Source: Alkalihalobacillus sp. TS-13
GTDB lineage: Bacteria; Bacillota; Bacilli; Bacillales; Fictibacillaceae
Direction of reading: 5' to 3'
Assembly: GCF_019720915.1 (NCBI RefSeq)
Contig: NZ_JAHKSI010000005.1
Location: forward strand, 1-64,000
Length of the DNA: 64,000 bases
Shown piece by piece: positions 1-8,700 of the stretch (position 1 is the stretch's first letter; each line of letters opens with the position of its first letter). Position numbers and translations under genes: made by a program. The notes under the pieces were generated by a model that was given only the letters and a program-made list of their open reading frames with translations, searched no databases and was not told the origin of the DNA.

Positions 1-254
1 CACATAATGAACGCTGACTAACATCGTCACGTCCTGTGACAACGTCAGCACCAGCACATCCTGTGCGTCACGTTTTCAAGAAAGACATTATCTAGTTTTG
101 AGGGAATGGTTTCCTTCAAACTTCATACGAAGATTTGTCAGAATCAAGAGATTCGAGGAAGCAAGTGAACGATCACCGGAGTGTACTTTCGCGGTACATG
201 AGGATGAGAGTGAACACAGCTGACAAAGAAGCTCGATGGTTATCACAAATCGAT
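1..254 (+). other. rRNA operon spacer upstream of 5S
   Basis: Non-coding spacer, presumably between a 23S gene outside the window and the 5S gene. It begins with short palindromes around a TCCTGT core (GTCACgtcctGTGAC and GCACAtccTGTGC, about 26-72), followed near 100-123 by a hairpin with arms like TTTGAGGGAA/TTCCTTCAAA. The core palindromes resemble units inside the long intergenic repeats elsewhere in the window. No 23S sequence is recognisable. Confidence 0.6.
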
Positions 255-372
<118 letters not shown>

Positions 373-384
373 TAATTATTTCGA

Positions 385-459
385 TCCACAGTAGCTCAGT
401 GGTAGAGCTATCGGCTGTTAACCGATCGGTCGCAGGTTCGAGTCCTGCCTGTGGAGCCA
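385..459 (+). tRNA. tRNA-Asn (GTT)
   Basis: Cloverleaf with acceptor TCCACAG/CTGTGGA, anticodon GTT, T-loop GGTTCGAGTCC and encoded CCA end. First gene of the 16-tRNA cluster. Confidence 0.95.
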
Positions 460-460
460 C

Positions 461-553
461 GGAGAGCTGTCCGAGAGGTCGAAGGAGCACGATTGGAAAT
501 CGTGTGTGCGGTTTAAACCCGTACCGAGGGTTCGAATCCCTCGCTCTCCGCCA
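461..553 (+). tRNA. tRNA-Ser (GGA)
   Basis: Class II tRNA with long variable arm. Acceptor GGAGAGC/GCTCTCC, anticodon GGA, encoded CCA. Only one nucleotide separates it from tRNA-Asn. Confidence 0.95.
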
Positions 554-585
554 TAAGATATCTATTTGTAATACATAATTTTATT

Positions 586-660
586 GGCCCCTTGGTCAAG
601 TGGTTAAGACACCGCCCTTTCACGGCGGTAACACGGGTTCGAATCCCGTAGGGGTCACCA
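586..660 (+). tRNA. tRNA-Glu (TTC)
   Basis: Acceptor GGCCCCT pairs with AGGGGTC, anticodon TTC, T-loop GGTTCGAATCC, encoded CCA. Confidence 0.95.
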
Positions 661-667
661 TTCATAT

Positions 668-743
668 GGAGGATTAGCTCAGCTGGGAGAGCACCTGCCT
701 TACAAGCAGGGGGTCGGCGGTTCGATCCCGTCATCCTCCACCA
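668..743 (+). tRNA. tRNA-Val (TAC)
   Basis: Acceptor GGAGGAT/ATCCTCC, anticodon TAC, encoded CCA. Confidence 0.95.
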
Positions 744-762
744 TTTCATATACTTTTATCGT

Positions 763-839
<77 letters not shown>

Positions 840-926
840 ATTTTTAAGTTCATTGTCCAACGTCGAGATTTCGTACTTTCAATGAACATATGGGGTACCT
901 GAAGGGGTGCAACCAATTTAATTGCT

Positions 927-1002
927 GGACCCGTGGTGTAGGGGTTAACATGCCTGCCTGTCACGCAGGAGATCGCCGGTTCGAATCCGGTCGGGTCCGC
1001 CA
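927..1002 (+). tRNA. tRNA-Asp (GTC)
   Basis: Acceptor GGACCCG/CGGGTCC, anticodon GTC, encoded CCA. An 87-bp gap before it holds no tRNA. Confidence 0.95.
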
Positions 1003-1020
1003 TTATTTTCCTAATACAAC

Positions 1021-1151
1021 ATGGCTCGATAGCTCAGTCACGAGCGGTTCATCGTTGAAGGATCAGCGAGTTGTCCCGACGCAGCAAACAGCGGTAGCAT
1101 TAACTTGTAGAGAAAGGGACAGGGGACCGACGGACTTTGTATTTAAACTTC
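1021..1151 (+). repeat. Duplicated tRNA-Phe 5' fragment plus ~112 bp unique DNA
   Basis: Positions 1021-1039 (atggctcgatagctcagtc) repeat exactly the first 17 nt of tRNA-Phe and two flanking bases, found intact again at 1152-1170. After the fragment the sequence leaves the tRNA and runs through about 112 bp with no recognisable gene. It looks like a broken tandem copy of tRNA-Phe or an insertion scar. Confidence 0.75.
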
Positions 1152-1153
1152 AT

Positions 1154-1229
<76 letters not shown>

Positions 1230-1233
1230 TGTT

Positions 1234-1309
<76 letters not shown>

Positions 1310-1398
1310 TTTTACATTTAGCAAAGGTTGGTTCTAGTTCCTGAAATTAGGTCTTGAATCACTTTGTAATCTGTACTAAAATATAAATTGTCTCTTTT

Positions 1399-1483
1399 GG
1401 AGGGGTAGCGAAGTGGCTAAACGCGGCGGACTGTAAATCCGCTCCCTCCGGGTTCGGCGGTTCGAATCCGTCCCCCTCCACCA
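1399..1483 (+). tRNA. tRNA-Tyr (GTA)
   Basis: Class II tRNA with long variable arm. Acceptor GGAGGGG pairs with CCCCTCC, anticodon GTA, encoded CCA. Confidence 0.95.
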
Positions 1484-1486
1484 TTT

Positions 1487-1560
1487 AGGGGTATAGTTTA
1501 ACGGTAGAACAGAGGTCTCCAAAACCTCCAGTGTGGGTTCGATTCCTACTACCCCTGCCA
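1487..1560 (+). tRNA. tRNA-Trp (CCA)
   Basis: Acceptor AGGGGTA/TACCCCT, anticodon CCA, encoded CCA end. Confidence 0.95.
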
Positions 1561-1585
1561 ATTTATATTTCTAAAATTGTATTAT

Positions 1586-1662
1586 GGCGATTGTGGCGAA
1601 GTGGTTAACGCACCGGATTGTGGTTCCGGCATTCGTGGGTTCGATTCCCATCAGTCGCCCCA
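1586..1662 (+). tRNA. tRNA-His (GTG)
   Basis: Acceptor begins GGCGATT and ends in AGTCGCC with the extra pair typical of tRNA-His. Anticodon GTG, encoded CCA. Confidence 0.94.
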
Positions 1663-1669
1663 TATGCGT

Positions 1670-1744
1670 TGGGCTATAGCCAAGCGGTAAGGCAACGGAC
1701 TTTGACTCCGTCATGCGTTGGTTCGAATCCAGCTAGCCCAGCCA
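1670..1744 (+). tRNA. tRNA-Gln (TTG)
   Basis: Acceptor TGGGCTA/TAGCCCA, anticodon TTG, encoded CCA. Confidence 0.95.
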
Positions 1745-1749
1745 TTTTC

Positions 1750-1824
1750 GCGGAAGTAGTTCAGTGGTAGAACACCACCTTGCCAAGGTGGGGGTCGCGG
1801 GTTCGAATCCCGTCTTCCGCTCCA
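1750..1824 (+). tRNA. tRNA-Gly (GCC)
   Basis: Acceptor GCGGAAG pairs with CTTCCGC, anticodon GCC, encoded CCA. Confidence 0.95.
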
Positions 1825-1889
1825 TTAATTTTAAAAAGAACTGCCGAAGATAGTACTCCATTTTCGTATCAAGCATACAAATGAAGTAT

Positions 1890-1964
1890 GGCGGCATAGC
1901 CAAGTGGTAAGGCACGGGTCTGCAAAACCCTTATCCCCCGGTTCGAATCCGGGTGCCGCCTCCA
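1890..1964 (+). tRNA. tRNA-Cys (GCA)
   Basis: Acceptor GGCGGCA pairs with TGCCGCC, anticodon GCA, encoded CCA. Confidence 0.95.
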
Positions 1965-1976
1965 TCTAACTACCCA

Positions 1977-2065
1977 GCCGGGGTGGTGGAATTGGCAGAC
2001 ACACAGGACTTAAAATCCTGCGGTAGGTGACTACCGTGCCGGTTCAAGTCCGGCCCTCGGCACCA
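1977..2065 (+). tRNA. tRNA-Leu (TAA)
   Basis: Class II tRNA with long variable arm. Acceptor GCCGGGG pairs with CCTCGGC allowing a wobble. Anticodon TAA, encoded CCA. Confidence 0.94.
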
Positions 2066-2096
2066 TATAATTTCATATTTTTTTAATTAGACACAT

Positions 2097-2181
2097 GCCG
2101 GTGTGGCGGAATTGGCAGACGCGCACGACTCAAAATCGTGTTCCTCACGGAGTGTCGGTTCGACCCCGACCACCGGTACCA
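2097..2181 (+). tRNA. tRNA-Leu (CAA)
   Basis: Class II tRNA. Acceptor GCCGGTG/CACCGGT, anticodon CAA, encoded CCA. Last gene of the cluster, followed by a terminator. Confidence 0.94.
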
Positions 2182-2191
2182 TTACATAATC

Positions 2192-2226
2192 AACGTTCCT
2201 TGCAATCGTGAGGGACGTTTTTCTTT
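2192..2226 (+). terminator. Terminator of the tRNA operon
   Basis: Arms ACGTTCCT and AGGGACGT pair over 8 bp with one wobble and are followed by a T-rich run, 10 nt after the last tRNA. Confidence 0.8.
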
Positions 2227-2333
2227 GTACATATATAATTTTAGTAATTGCTTTTACTGTAAACATTTTACTTGTTTACACTTATCCGCAGGAGGGTATT
2301 TCTAGAAGTACAACAGATAAGGAGGTAGAAATA

Positions 2334-2498
2334 ATGCGTTATCTATTAGCTGTTTTGCTTCCACCTCTTGCTGTATTTCTACATGGCAGCAAATCACAAA
2401 CGTTGATCAATGTCATACTTACAATCATCGCGTGGATACCTGGTGCAGTTCATGCTTTATTGGTTGTAAATAAGGGAAGCGCAGAAAGTATCGCTTGA
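2334..2498 (+). CDS. YqaE/Pmp3 family membrane peptide
   Basis: A 54-residue protein with two hydrophobic segments (about residues 3-16 and 24-46) separated by a short polar turn containing HGSK. The N-terminus MRYLLAVLLPPLAVFLHG and the Asn-Val-Ile-Leu-Thr segment fit the YqaE/Pmp3 (UPF0057) family of small plasma-membrane proteins, linked in yeast and plants to salt stress and membrane potential; the bacterial role is unclear. The ATG is chosen because AAGGAGGT lies just upstream; an in-frame extension upstream lacks a site. It is monocistronic with its own terminator. Confidence 0.85.
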   Translation: MRYLLAVLLPPLAVFLHGSKSQTLINVILTIIAWIPGAVHALLVVNKGSAESIA

Positions 2499-2500
2499 TG

Positions 2501-2527
2501 AAAAAACCTCCTTTTTAGGAGGTTTTG
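2501..2527 (+). terminator. Terminator after the Pmp3-family gene
   Basis: AAAACCTCC and GGAGGTTTT form a perfect stem with a T-rich loop directly after the stop codon. Confidence 0.85.
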
Positions 2528-2571
2528 TACATAATTTCATACAGTTGTACTTATAATGAATAAAACATGTC

Positions 2572-2620
2572 TAACGCAGTGCTTCGTTTTTCGGAAACGG
2601 GGTGTTGCGTTTTTTATTTT
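2572..2620 (+). terminator. Second stem-loop with T run
   Basis: AACGCA and TGCGTT enclose an imperfect inner stem and are followed by TTTTTTATTTTT. It lies in the convergent gap before the minus-strand B3/B4 gene and reads as a terminator on the plus strand. Confidence 0.6.
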
Positions 2621-2649
2621 TGGGTCTGTTAAAGAACTTTGGGTTTTCT

Positions 2650-3315
2650 TTACTTGATGATATCCACTTCAGCTGTTCCTCCATGAATCTGGATGAACAT
2701 TTTCTCGATAGCCTGGAGCATTTCTGTTGCGTGTTCCTCTGCTAAAGAAGGTTGAAAATAGACGACATGAAGGGCTTGCTTCGTCTTTTCAGTCACCATT
2801 GTACGTTTCGAATCGACGATCGGACTTCCGAAAGCACCTCTATCATCCCTGGTTACGATCTTACCTTCCATATTGACCTCTCGACCATTAATTCCTTCAT
2901 ACATATCCTCTTCTGAACCGATATCAATGATTATATTTCCAACGATATGTGATTGATCATAGACGCCGAGTGGTATTTGGTACTGTAGGGAGAAAAAGTT
3001 ATTCGTATCGACTGCAGAGTGGATCGAGCCGAGCTTTGAACCTTTATACACCCGTCGGAGAAGCGCTTCTGAGGATGGGCGGTATCGCGAAGGATCAGTT
3101 CCGACTTTCTTAAACAGACTCCGCCATTCTTGGATAGGTTCGATCGTTGAAATTGGCTTTGTTTCCGCTTCAAGCATTAGTGATTCCTGGAATAACTGCA
3201 GGCGGCCAGATAACATTTTAGGTGATTCATCAACCGTGATATTATTGTATTGGATGATCCCGACTTTAAGGTCTGGAACAAGCTTCTTCAATTTATCAGA
3301 TATGGAAATAATCAT
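2650..3315 (-). CDS. B3/B4 tRNA-binding-domain protein
   Basis: A 221-residue soluble protein resembling the B3/B4 domain of the phenylalanyl-tRNA synthetase beta chain as a stand-alone protein (COG3382 type). Markers are the central WRSLFKKVGTDPSRYRPS block followed by SEALLRRV and later LPLGVYD-like and DDRGAFGSPIVDS segments. Stand-alone members are proposed to act on tRNA or aminoacyl-tRNA, but this is not established. The ATG at 3315 has GAGGTGAT seven bases upstream; a GTG nine bases earlier lies inside that site and is not favoured. It is convergent with the Pmp3 gene and divergent from the ATPase gene. Confidence 0.8.
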   Translation of the reverse strand: MIISISDKLKKLVPDLKVGIIQYNNITVDESPKMLSGRLQLFQESLMLEAETKPISTIEPIQEWRSLFKKVGTDPSRYRPSSEALLRRVYKGSKLGSIHSAVDTNNFFSLQYQIPLGVYDQSHIVGNIIIDIGSEEDMYEGINGREVNMEGKIVTRDDRGAFGSPIVDSKRTMVTEKTKQALHVVYFQPSLAEEHATEMLQAIEKMFIQIHGGTAEVDIIK

Positions 3316-3396
3316 ACTGATCACCTCAAGAACTTATGTATTTTACCATAGTGTACCATAATAGATTTTGTAACTGAAAAAGGAGTGCTTACGTTT

Positions 3397-5103
3397 ATGG
3401 ACAAGCTGAGAGATATTCTGAACCGAATCGACGGAAAGGGCTATAAAGCCTATAAAGACCTCCGGGGAAAATATCGATTCAATGATTTCACCCTCCATAT
3501 CGATCACGTGCAGGGAGATCCGTTTGCAGCTCCCTCCAAGATCAGGTTAGAGGTGCCAAAATCCAAAACAATTTTAAGGGAAGATTGGGAATCGACGCCT
3601 TCCCGTAAAGTTAGAGTTGAAGATACGATTGCTCGAAGTGTAGCGAGTGCGATCCGACATCAGGAGACACAAGCAGGCGGTTCGGGTAAAAGCGGAGTCA
3701 TAACCATCGACCGTCCGGCTCAGGAAGTGTTGCAACGCACTGCTGTCGAGCTGACGGCAAATGCGGTCATTATCTGTCTTTCAATCGGACTACCAGCAAG
3801 AGGCCGGAAAGTGCTCGGAAAACAGGCAAAAAAGATGTTGTTTACGATCATCCCACAGGTTTTAAATGACTCGATTTTCTCATTAGAAGACGATACCGTT
3901 GTGGAAGCGATCGAACTGTGCGATCAACAAGATGCGATCCGTGAGTTTATGAAAGGAAACAATCTTGTTGCGTTTATAGCTGAAGGATCGATTTTACCGA
4001 GGGAGAGTGGGATCAGTGACCGTCCACTCCGCTCAGATGATGTGGTCGCATTTGTAACACCAGCCTCTTTAAGTATCTCGATACCTGTACCGCACAAAAA
4101 AGAACCGATTCAAGGGATGGGGATCCAGAAAGGCATCACTCTCATCGTCGGTGGTGGGTATCATGGTAAGAGTACGTTGCTTGAAGCGATCGAGCGGGGG
4201 ATTTATGATCATATCAGCGGAGACGGTCGTGAGTTCGTTCTGACAGACCCAAATGCAATGAAAGTACGTGCAGAAGATGGACGTAAAATCACAAGTGTGG
4301 ATATTTCTCCGTTCATTCAAAACTTACCATTTGGAAAAGCAACGACTCAATTCACTTCAGAGGATGCAAGCGGTAGTACGTCACAAGCTGCTACGATTAT
4401 TGAATCCCTGGAGGCTGGGGCTAGTGCATTATTGATTGATGAAGATACAAGCGCGACAAACTTCATGATCAGGGATGAACGGATGCAGCAGCTTGTCTCG
4501 AAGGATAAAGAGCCGATCACACCATTTATTGATAAAGTGAAGCAGCTTTATGAAGAGCATGAGGTTTCCACTTTGCTCGTCATGGGTGGTTCTGGTGATT
4601 ATTTTGATGTAGCGGACACGGTGATTTTAATGGATCAATACCGACCATTCGACGTTACAAGTGAAGCAAAAGACATCGCTCGAAACTCGATTTCCAATCG
4701 GAAAAGGGAAGGTGGAGAGCGCTTTGGGGATGTTCAGTCAAGGAAGCCTCAAGCATCCAGTCTCGATAGCAGGAAAGGGAAACGGTCGAAGGTGGCGGCG
4801 AGAGGGCTTCATACGATTCAGTACGGTACGACTGATATCAAAATCGATTTTGTTGAGCAGGTGACGGATGCAAGCCAGACGAGAGCGATTGCTGAAATCC
4901 TTCATTTTGTAGAGAAAAAGAAATGGTTAGGATTGCTTTCGGTATCTGACCTTTTGGAGCGAATTGAAACACAGTTGAATGAAAAAGGGCTTGCCTCTTT
5001 TACAGACTTTCCCAATCAGCATCCTGGTGACTTGGCAAGACCGCGTATGTTAGAATTAGCTTCAGCATTGAATAGATTGAGAACGCTAGCTATACGTCAG
5101 TAG
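3397..5103 (+). CDS. ABC-class P-loop ATPase (COG3044 type)
   Basis: A 568-residue cytosolic ATPase of the family annotated as predicted ATPase of the ABC class. The P-loop is GGGYHGKSTLLEAIE near residue 250. LEAGASALLIDEDTSATNFM near residue 345 is the Walker B-like region, followed by a glycine-rich LLVMGGSGDYFDVAD stretch. No membrane segments or partner permease are present, so it is not a transporter; the function is unknown. AAGGAG lies 11 nt before the ATG at 3397; a GTG at 3385 overlaps that site and is not favoured. Stands between the divergent B3/B4 gene and queG, 38 nt upstream of the latter. Confidence 0.82.
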   Translation: MDKLRDILNRIDGKGYKAYKDLRGKYRFNDFTLHIDHVQGDPFAAPSKIRLEVPKSKTILREDWESTPSRKVRVEDTIARSVASAIRHQETQAGGSGKSGVITIDRPAQEVLQRTAVELTANAVIICLSIGLPARGRKVLGKQAKKMLFTIIPQVLNDSIFSLEDDTVVEAIELCDQQDAIREFMKGNNLVAFIAEGSILPRESGISDRPLRSDDVVAFVTPASLSISIPVPHKKEPIQGMGIQKGITLIVGGGYHGKSTLLEAIERGIYDHISGDGREFVLTDPNAMKVRAEDGRKITSVDISPFIQNLPFGKATTQFTSEDASGSTSQAATIIESLEAGASALLIDEDTSATNFMIRDERMQQLVSKDKEPITPFIDKVKQLYEEHEVSTLLVMGGSGDYFDVADTVILMDQYRPFDVTSEAKDIARNSISNRKREGGERFGDVQSRKPQASSLDSRKGKRSKVAARGLHTIQYGTTDIKIDFVEQVTDASQTRAIAEILHFVEKKKWLGLLSVSDLLERIETQLNEKGLASFTDFPNQHPGDLARPRMLELASALNRLRTLAIRQ

Positions 5104-5141
5104 CTGGTACTATGGATTTTTAAAAGAAAGGGGGTCAAACG

Positions 5142-6287
5142 ATGACAGGTGCCCAGTTAAAAGAAAGAGTCATTGCATATAGTAAATCAATCGGAATCGA
5201 TAAAATAGGCTTTACAACAGCTGATCCGTTCACAGAATTGAAGGAGCGGCTCAGAACACAGCAAGAGAACGGGTTTCAATCTGGATTCGAAGAACAGGAC
5301 ATTGAAAAACGAACGCATCCAGAACTACTGCTTCCGAAAGCGAAATCGATCATATCAATTGCTCTCGCCTATCCTTCAAAAATGAAGGATGCACCGAGAA
5401 GCACAAAGGAAGACCGACGAGGGATTTTTTGCCGTGCTTCATGGGGGAAAGATTACCATGATGTATTGCGTGAAAAGATGAAACAGTTGGAACAATATAT
5501 TCTGGAACAAGAACCAGAAGCGAAAGTCGTGTCGATGGTCGATACTGGAGAATTATCGGATCGTGCAGTTGCTGAGCGTGCTGGGATCGGTTGGAGCGGG
5601 AAGAACTGTGCAACCATTACACCTGAGTTTGGCTCCTATGTATATTTAGGCGAATTGATTACGACGATCGCATTTGAACCTGATCAACCGATGATAGATC
5701 AATGTGGTACGTGTAATAAGTGTGTCGATGCATGTCCGACTGGTGCTCTTGTAACAGGCGGTCAATTGGATTCGAATAAGTGCATTGCTTTTCTGACACA
5801 GACGAAAGGATTTCTTCCAGAACGTTACCGCGAAAAACTTGGAAACAGACTTTATGGATGTGATACTTGTCAGCAGGTTTGCCCTGAAAACAAAGGGAAA
5901 GACTTTCATCATCATTCTGAAATGGAGCCTGACCCAGAAATCGCAAAACCGAAATTGAAACCTTTGCTAACAATGAGTAACCGAGAATTCAAAGAGAAAT
6001 TCGGTCCGGTATCTGGTTCTTGGAGAGGGAAGAAACCGATCCAGCGAAATGCTATCATCGCCTTAGGTAATTTTAAAGATGATACAGCTCTTCCGGAACT
6101 GGTGCATGTTCTTAATGAAGACCCTCGTCCTGTGATTCGAGGAACAGCAGCATGGGCGCTCGGAAAAATTGGAGGGTCTGAAGCTGAACACGTGCTTAAA
6201 TCGGCGAAAGAGAGAGAAAATGACGAGAATGTACTAGCTGAAGTAAATAGAAGCCTTGATATGATCGATAATGGCGTCAAATCGTGA
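5142..6287 (+). CDS. queG: Epoxyqueuosine reductase
   Basis: Catalyses the last step of queuosine synthesis, reducing epoxyqueuosine in tRNA to queuosine with cobalamin and two [4Fe-4S] clusters. The 381-residue protein has the N-terminal DUF1730 domain with VDTGELSDRA (Asp134 is the likely proton donor), an 8Fe-type ferredoxin module (Cys188, 191, 194, 198 in CGTCNKCVDACPTG, then Cys214, 240, 243, 247) and a C-terminal HEAT-like region from about 300 (RNAIIALGNFKD, RGTAAWALGKIG). AAAGGGGGT precedes the ATG. It corresponds to B. subtilis yhbA and lies directly before ogt, probably in one transcript. Confidence 0.93.
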   Translation: MTGAQLKERVIAYSKSIGIDKIGFTTADPFTELKERLRTQQENGFQSGFEEQDIEKRTHPELLLPKAKSIISIALAYPSKMKDAPRSTKEDRRGIFCRASWGKDYHDVLREKMKQLEQYILEQEPEAKVVSMVDTGELSDRAVAERAGIGWSGKNCATITPEFGSYVYLGELITTIAFEPDQPMIDQCGTCNKCVDACPTGALVTGGQLDSNKCIAFLTQTKGFLPERYREKLGNRLYGCDTCQQVCPENKGKDFHHHSEMEPDPEIAKPKLKPLLTMSNREFKEKFGPVSGSWRGKKPIQRNAIIALGNFKDDTALPELVHVLNEDPRPVIRGTAAWALGKIGGSEAEHVLKSAKERENDENVLAEVNRSLDMIDNGVKS

Positions 6288-6344
6288 TGGTTTTATTATT
6301 TTGCGTTCAGTATGATAATGCAAAAGGGTAAAAGAAGGGATAAG

Positions 6345-6878
6345 ATGGAGACGACAATCAGTGTACAATATGGGGAAATGGACAGTGCAATCGGTCCACT
6401 TACGTTATTAAAAACTGAAAATGGATTATGTCGCATTGATTTTGGATCTGCCGAGGAGAATCTTCCTCTTATCAAAGCTTGGTTGAAGAAGCAATCTTTA
6501 AAGGCTGAGCTTTTTTATCACCAGGAGTCTTTTGGCCCTTATATGAAGCAGATCGAGGAATATTTCCTGCATCAGCGCAGGGATTTTGACTTTCCTATTG
6601 ATCTATTCGGCACCCCGTTCCAGCGTAAAGTCTGGGAGGGGCTTAGAAACATTCCTTATGGAGAGACCTACTCGTATAAGGATGTCGCGACGATGATCGG
6701 ATCGCCTAAGTCAGTCAGAGCAGTTGGAAGTGCAAACAATAAGAACCCGCTTCCAATCGTCATACCTTGCCACCGTGTGATCGGAAGCAACGGTGCTCTC
6801 GTTGGTTATGGCGGAGGACTTGATAAGAAAGAAGTATTATTGGATTTAGAACAACAACCATCACAGATCTGTTCATAG
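6345..6878 (+). CDS. ogt: Methylated-DNA-protein-cysteine methyltransferase
   Basis: Suicide repair protein that moves the alkyl group from O6-alkylguanine to its own cysteine. The 177-residue protein has the active-site motif IPCHRVIG (Cys142), the preceding DNA-recognition helix region GETYSYKDVA and SVRAVGSANNKNPLPI, and a short N-terminal domain. No Ada-type regulatory domain is present, so it is of the Ogt class. The ATG at 6345 follows AGAAGGGA at good spacing; an earlier ATG at 6312 has no such site. It lies 57 nt after queG and ends before a clear terminator. Confidence 0.9.
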   Translation: METTISVQYGEMDSAIGPLTLLKTENGLCRIDFGSAEENLPLIKAWLKKQSLKAELFYHQESFGPYMKQIEEYFLHQRRDFDFPIDLFGTPFQRKVWEGLRNIPYGETYSYKDVATMIGSPKSVRAVGSANNKNPLPIVIPCHRVIGSNGALVGYGGGLDKKEVLLDLEQQPSQICS

Positions 6879-6897
6879 TCAATATCGTGTAATGGAT

Positions 6898-6932
6898 AAC
6901 CTACTCATTCTGAAGTAGGTTTTTTATTTTTT
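6898..6932 (+). terminator. Terminator after ogt
   Basis: AACCTACT/AGTAGGTT stem followed by TTTTTTATTTTTT. Confidence 0.88.
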
Positions 6933-6957
6933 ATGGTATAAGTTAATTGCTTATTAA

Positions 6958-7342
6958 GCGAAATTTGCGACACTCCTGCGGGAAAAGCGAGCCAGGCAAG
7001 AACCCGCACTTTTTAAAAGAATCTTCGACTATAATAATGAACTTCGACTAAATACCACCACGTCCTATGGTGAACGTCGAAGTCAGTATAAGGAAAGCTT
7101 CTAAGAATTCTCATCGCAGACACGAAAATGATTACATTTTTGTGTTGAGATCCTGTGCAAGTGAGGAGCTTGCGGATTTAGGGCTAATGCTTGGAAGAGA
7201 TGTCTAGCTCAGCGACCAGTCACTTGGATCACTTCAAACTTCTTGCGGCGGCGACAACCTCCTCGTCAGTTTTCCAGTGACCTTCGTAACTAATCGGGTC
7301 GCTTCCGTTTTCGTTCGCCCGCATAAAGGGAGTGAATTTCGC
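6958..7342 (+). repeat. Long modular intergenic element, copy 1
   Basis: Full-length copy (~385 bp). Left end GCGAAATTTGCGACACTCC, then GCGGGAAAAGCGAGCC, the CTTCGACTATAATAATG module with one TCCTATGG unit, the ATTCTCATCGCAGACACG block, AGTGAGGAG..CTTGCGGAT, GCTCAGCGACCAGTCACTTG, and the right end ending GTGAATTTCGC. The two ends are imperfect inverted repeats. It abuts the YhbB-like gene. Confidence 0.85.
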
Positions 7343-7426
7343 AGCTATAGCAACCCCTTTTCTGGGGTTCTTTTTTTATTGATCAAACATAGACATGAAA
7401 GGAGAATGACTGAGGGGGTTGTATTA

Positions 7427-8320
7427 ATGGATTGGCTCATTTCTTTACAAGAATTTATCGAAGAACAGAATGCCTCCTTCACCACGGACCGGATAAGGGA
7501 TAACCGCATCAGCACCCTGGAGCGTGAAGCTTTGGTACGGCGTGCCAAAAGTCTCAAGTCAAGAAATGCAGTAATCGTCAACGCTCAAGTAAAGGCGAAA
7601 ATTCTTGACCGGAATTCTGTCGAAGTAAAAACTGAAGAGATTAAGTACTTGATAAAACGATCATATCTGATCAAACAACCTTCCAACTTTTATGTTGAGG
7701 AATCCATTGAAAGACGGAAAGCATTGATAAAAAATAACGAAATTGAACTTGATCATTCATTAGAACAAGAGGGACTTCATGACTCCAATTTGACTGCGGT
7801 CGAGCGTGATGAAGAAGTGATGTCGATGCCCCGTTATAAATACAATCGGCTTGAAGCGGTGAAATATGCAGAACGATGGTGGAATTCACATAACCCAGCC
7901 TATAAACTGTTCGAGAATGATTGTACGAACTTCATATCACAATGCTTGCATGCAGGTGGGGCACCGATGAGAGGGTATCCGAATCGTTCCAAAGGCTGGT
8001 GGTTCAGAAGCAACAATTGGAGCTACAGCTGGACGGTGGCCAATACGTTGAGGTGGCACTTGAGCGGTTCAAAACAGGGGTTGCGAGGTCAGGAGATGCC
8101 TTCACCTGAATATTTGGTTCCAGGTGATGTCATTTGTTATGACTTCAATGGGGACGGAAGATGGCAGCACAATACGATTGTCGTCGCAAAGGATGAGCAG
8201 GGCATGCCGTTGGTGAATGCCCATACACATAACAGCCGGATGCGCTATTGGGACTATACCGACTCTACTGCATACACTCCGGAAATAAAATATAAATTCT
8301 TTCGGATCATAGACGGATAA
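7427..8320 (+). CDS. YhbB-like protein with putative amidase domain
   Basis: A 297-residue protein. The C-terminal half (about residues 135-295) matches the Amidase_6 domain: NDCTNFISQCLHAGG gives a likely nucleophile Cys166, and DGRWQHNTIVVAKD gives a likely catalytic His248. This is a papain/NlpC-like layout seen in cell-wall and sporulation proteins. The N-terminal half is charged and helical. No signal peptide is visible. The ATG at 7427 follows GAGGGGG with 8 nt spacing; the reading frame stays open upstream into the repeat, and a second ATG at 7406 lies too close to AAAGGAG. In B. subtilis yhbB also follows queG (yhbA). Confidence 0.8.
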   Translation: MDWLISLQEFIEEQNASFTTDRIRDNRISTLEREALVRRAKSLKSRNAVIVNAQVKAKILDRNSVEVKTEEIKYLIKRSYLIKQPSNFYVEESIERRKALIKNNEIELDHSLEQEGLHDSNLTAVERDEEVMSMPRYKYNRLEAVKYAERWWNSHNPAYKLFENDCTNFISQCLHAGGAPMRGYPNRSKGWWFRSNNWSYSWTVANTLRWHLSGSKQGLRGQEMPSPEYLVPGDVICYDFNGDGRWQHNTIVVAKDEQGMPLVNAHTHNSRMRYWDYTDSTAYTPEIKYKFFRIIDG

Positions 8321-8334
8321 AAGCATCCGTCATT

Positions 8335-8545
8335 TTGTTTGTTAGCGGACACAGGAGACCTTATTTAGCCCAATTTCTATATATTTAGGCAATTAACGGA
8401 CACCAGGGCTCTTATTTTGGAGAAATCATACTAAAACAGCTAATATTTTTAATAAATAACGTCTCTGGTGTCCGCTAAAATGCTGAAATACGCTTTTTTG
8501 TCATAAATAACGGCTGTGGTGTCCATTAGATTTTTCTGAGCATGT
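8335..8545 (+). repeat. Locus-specific repeat block A (GGACACC words)
   Basis: Four copies of a ~24-nt word of the form TTAGCGGACACCAG-N5-TTATTT: two on the plus strand (about 8342-8368 and 8395-8420) and two inverted (about 8456-8479 and 8503-8528). The five bases inside the word differ in each copy. Outer and inner copies could pair into a large cruciform or RNA hairpin. Confidence 0.8.
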
Positions 8546-8700
8546 AAGAGTGTGGCGAATTTCAATTAAAATTATTGGAGTAGACTACTCATAGCCTTAA
8601 GAAAGAACAGTGCACCCAGGGTTGGCGATTTTCGAACCTGTTTGGACATGCTATAATAGATAGGGTTTTTAGTTATAATGAAGATAGAGGTGAAAGTAAC

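Noticed and set aside
6958-7342. CRISPR array
   Set aside because: The repeated words in this and other blocks are few, degenerate and without uniform spacers; no cas genes are present.
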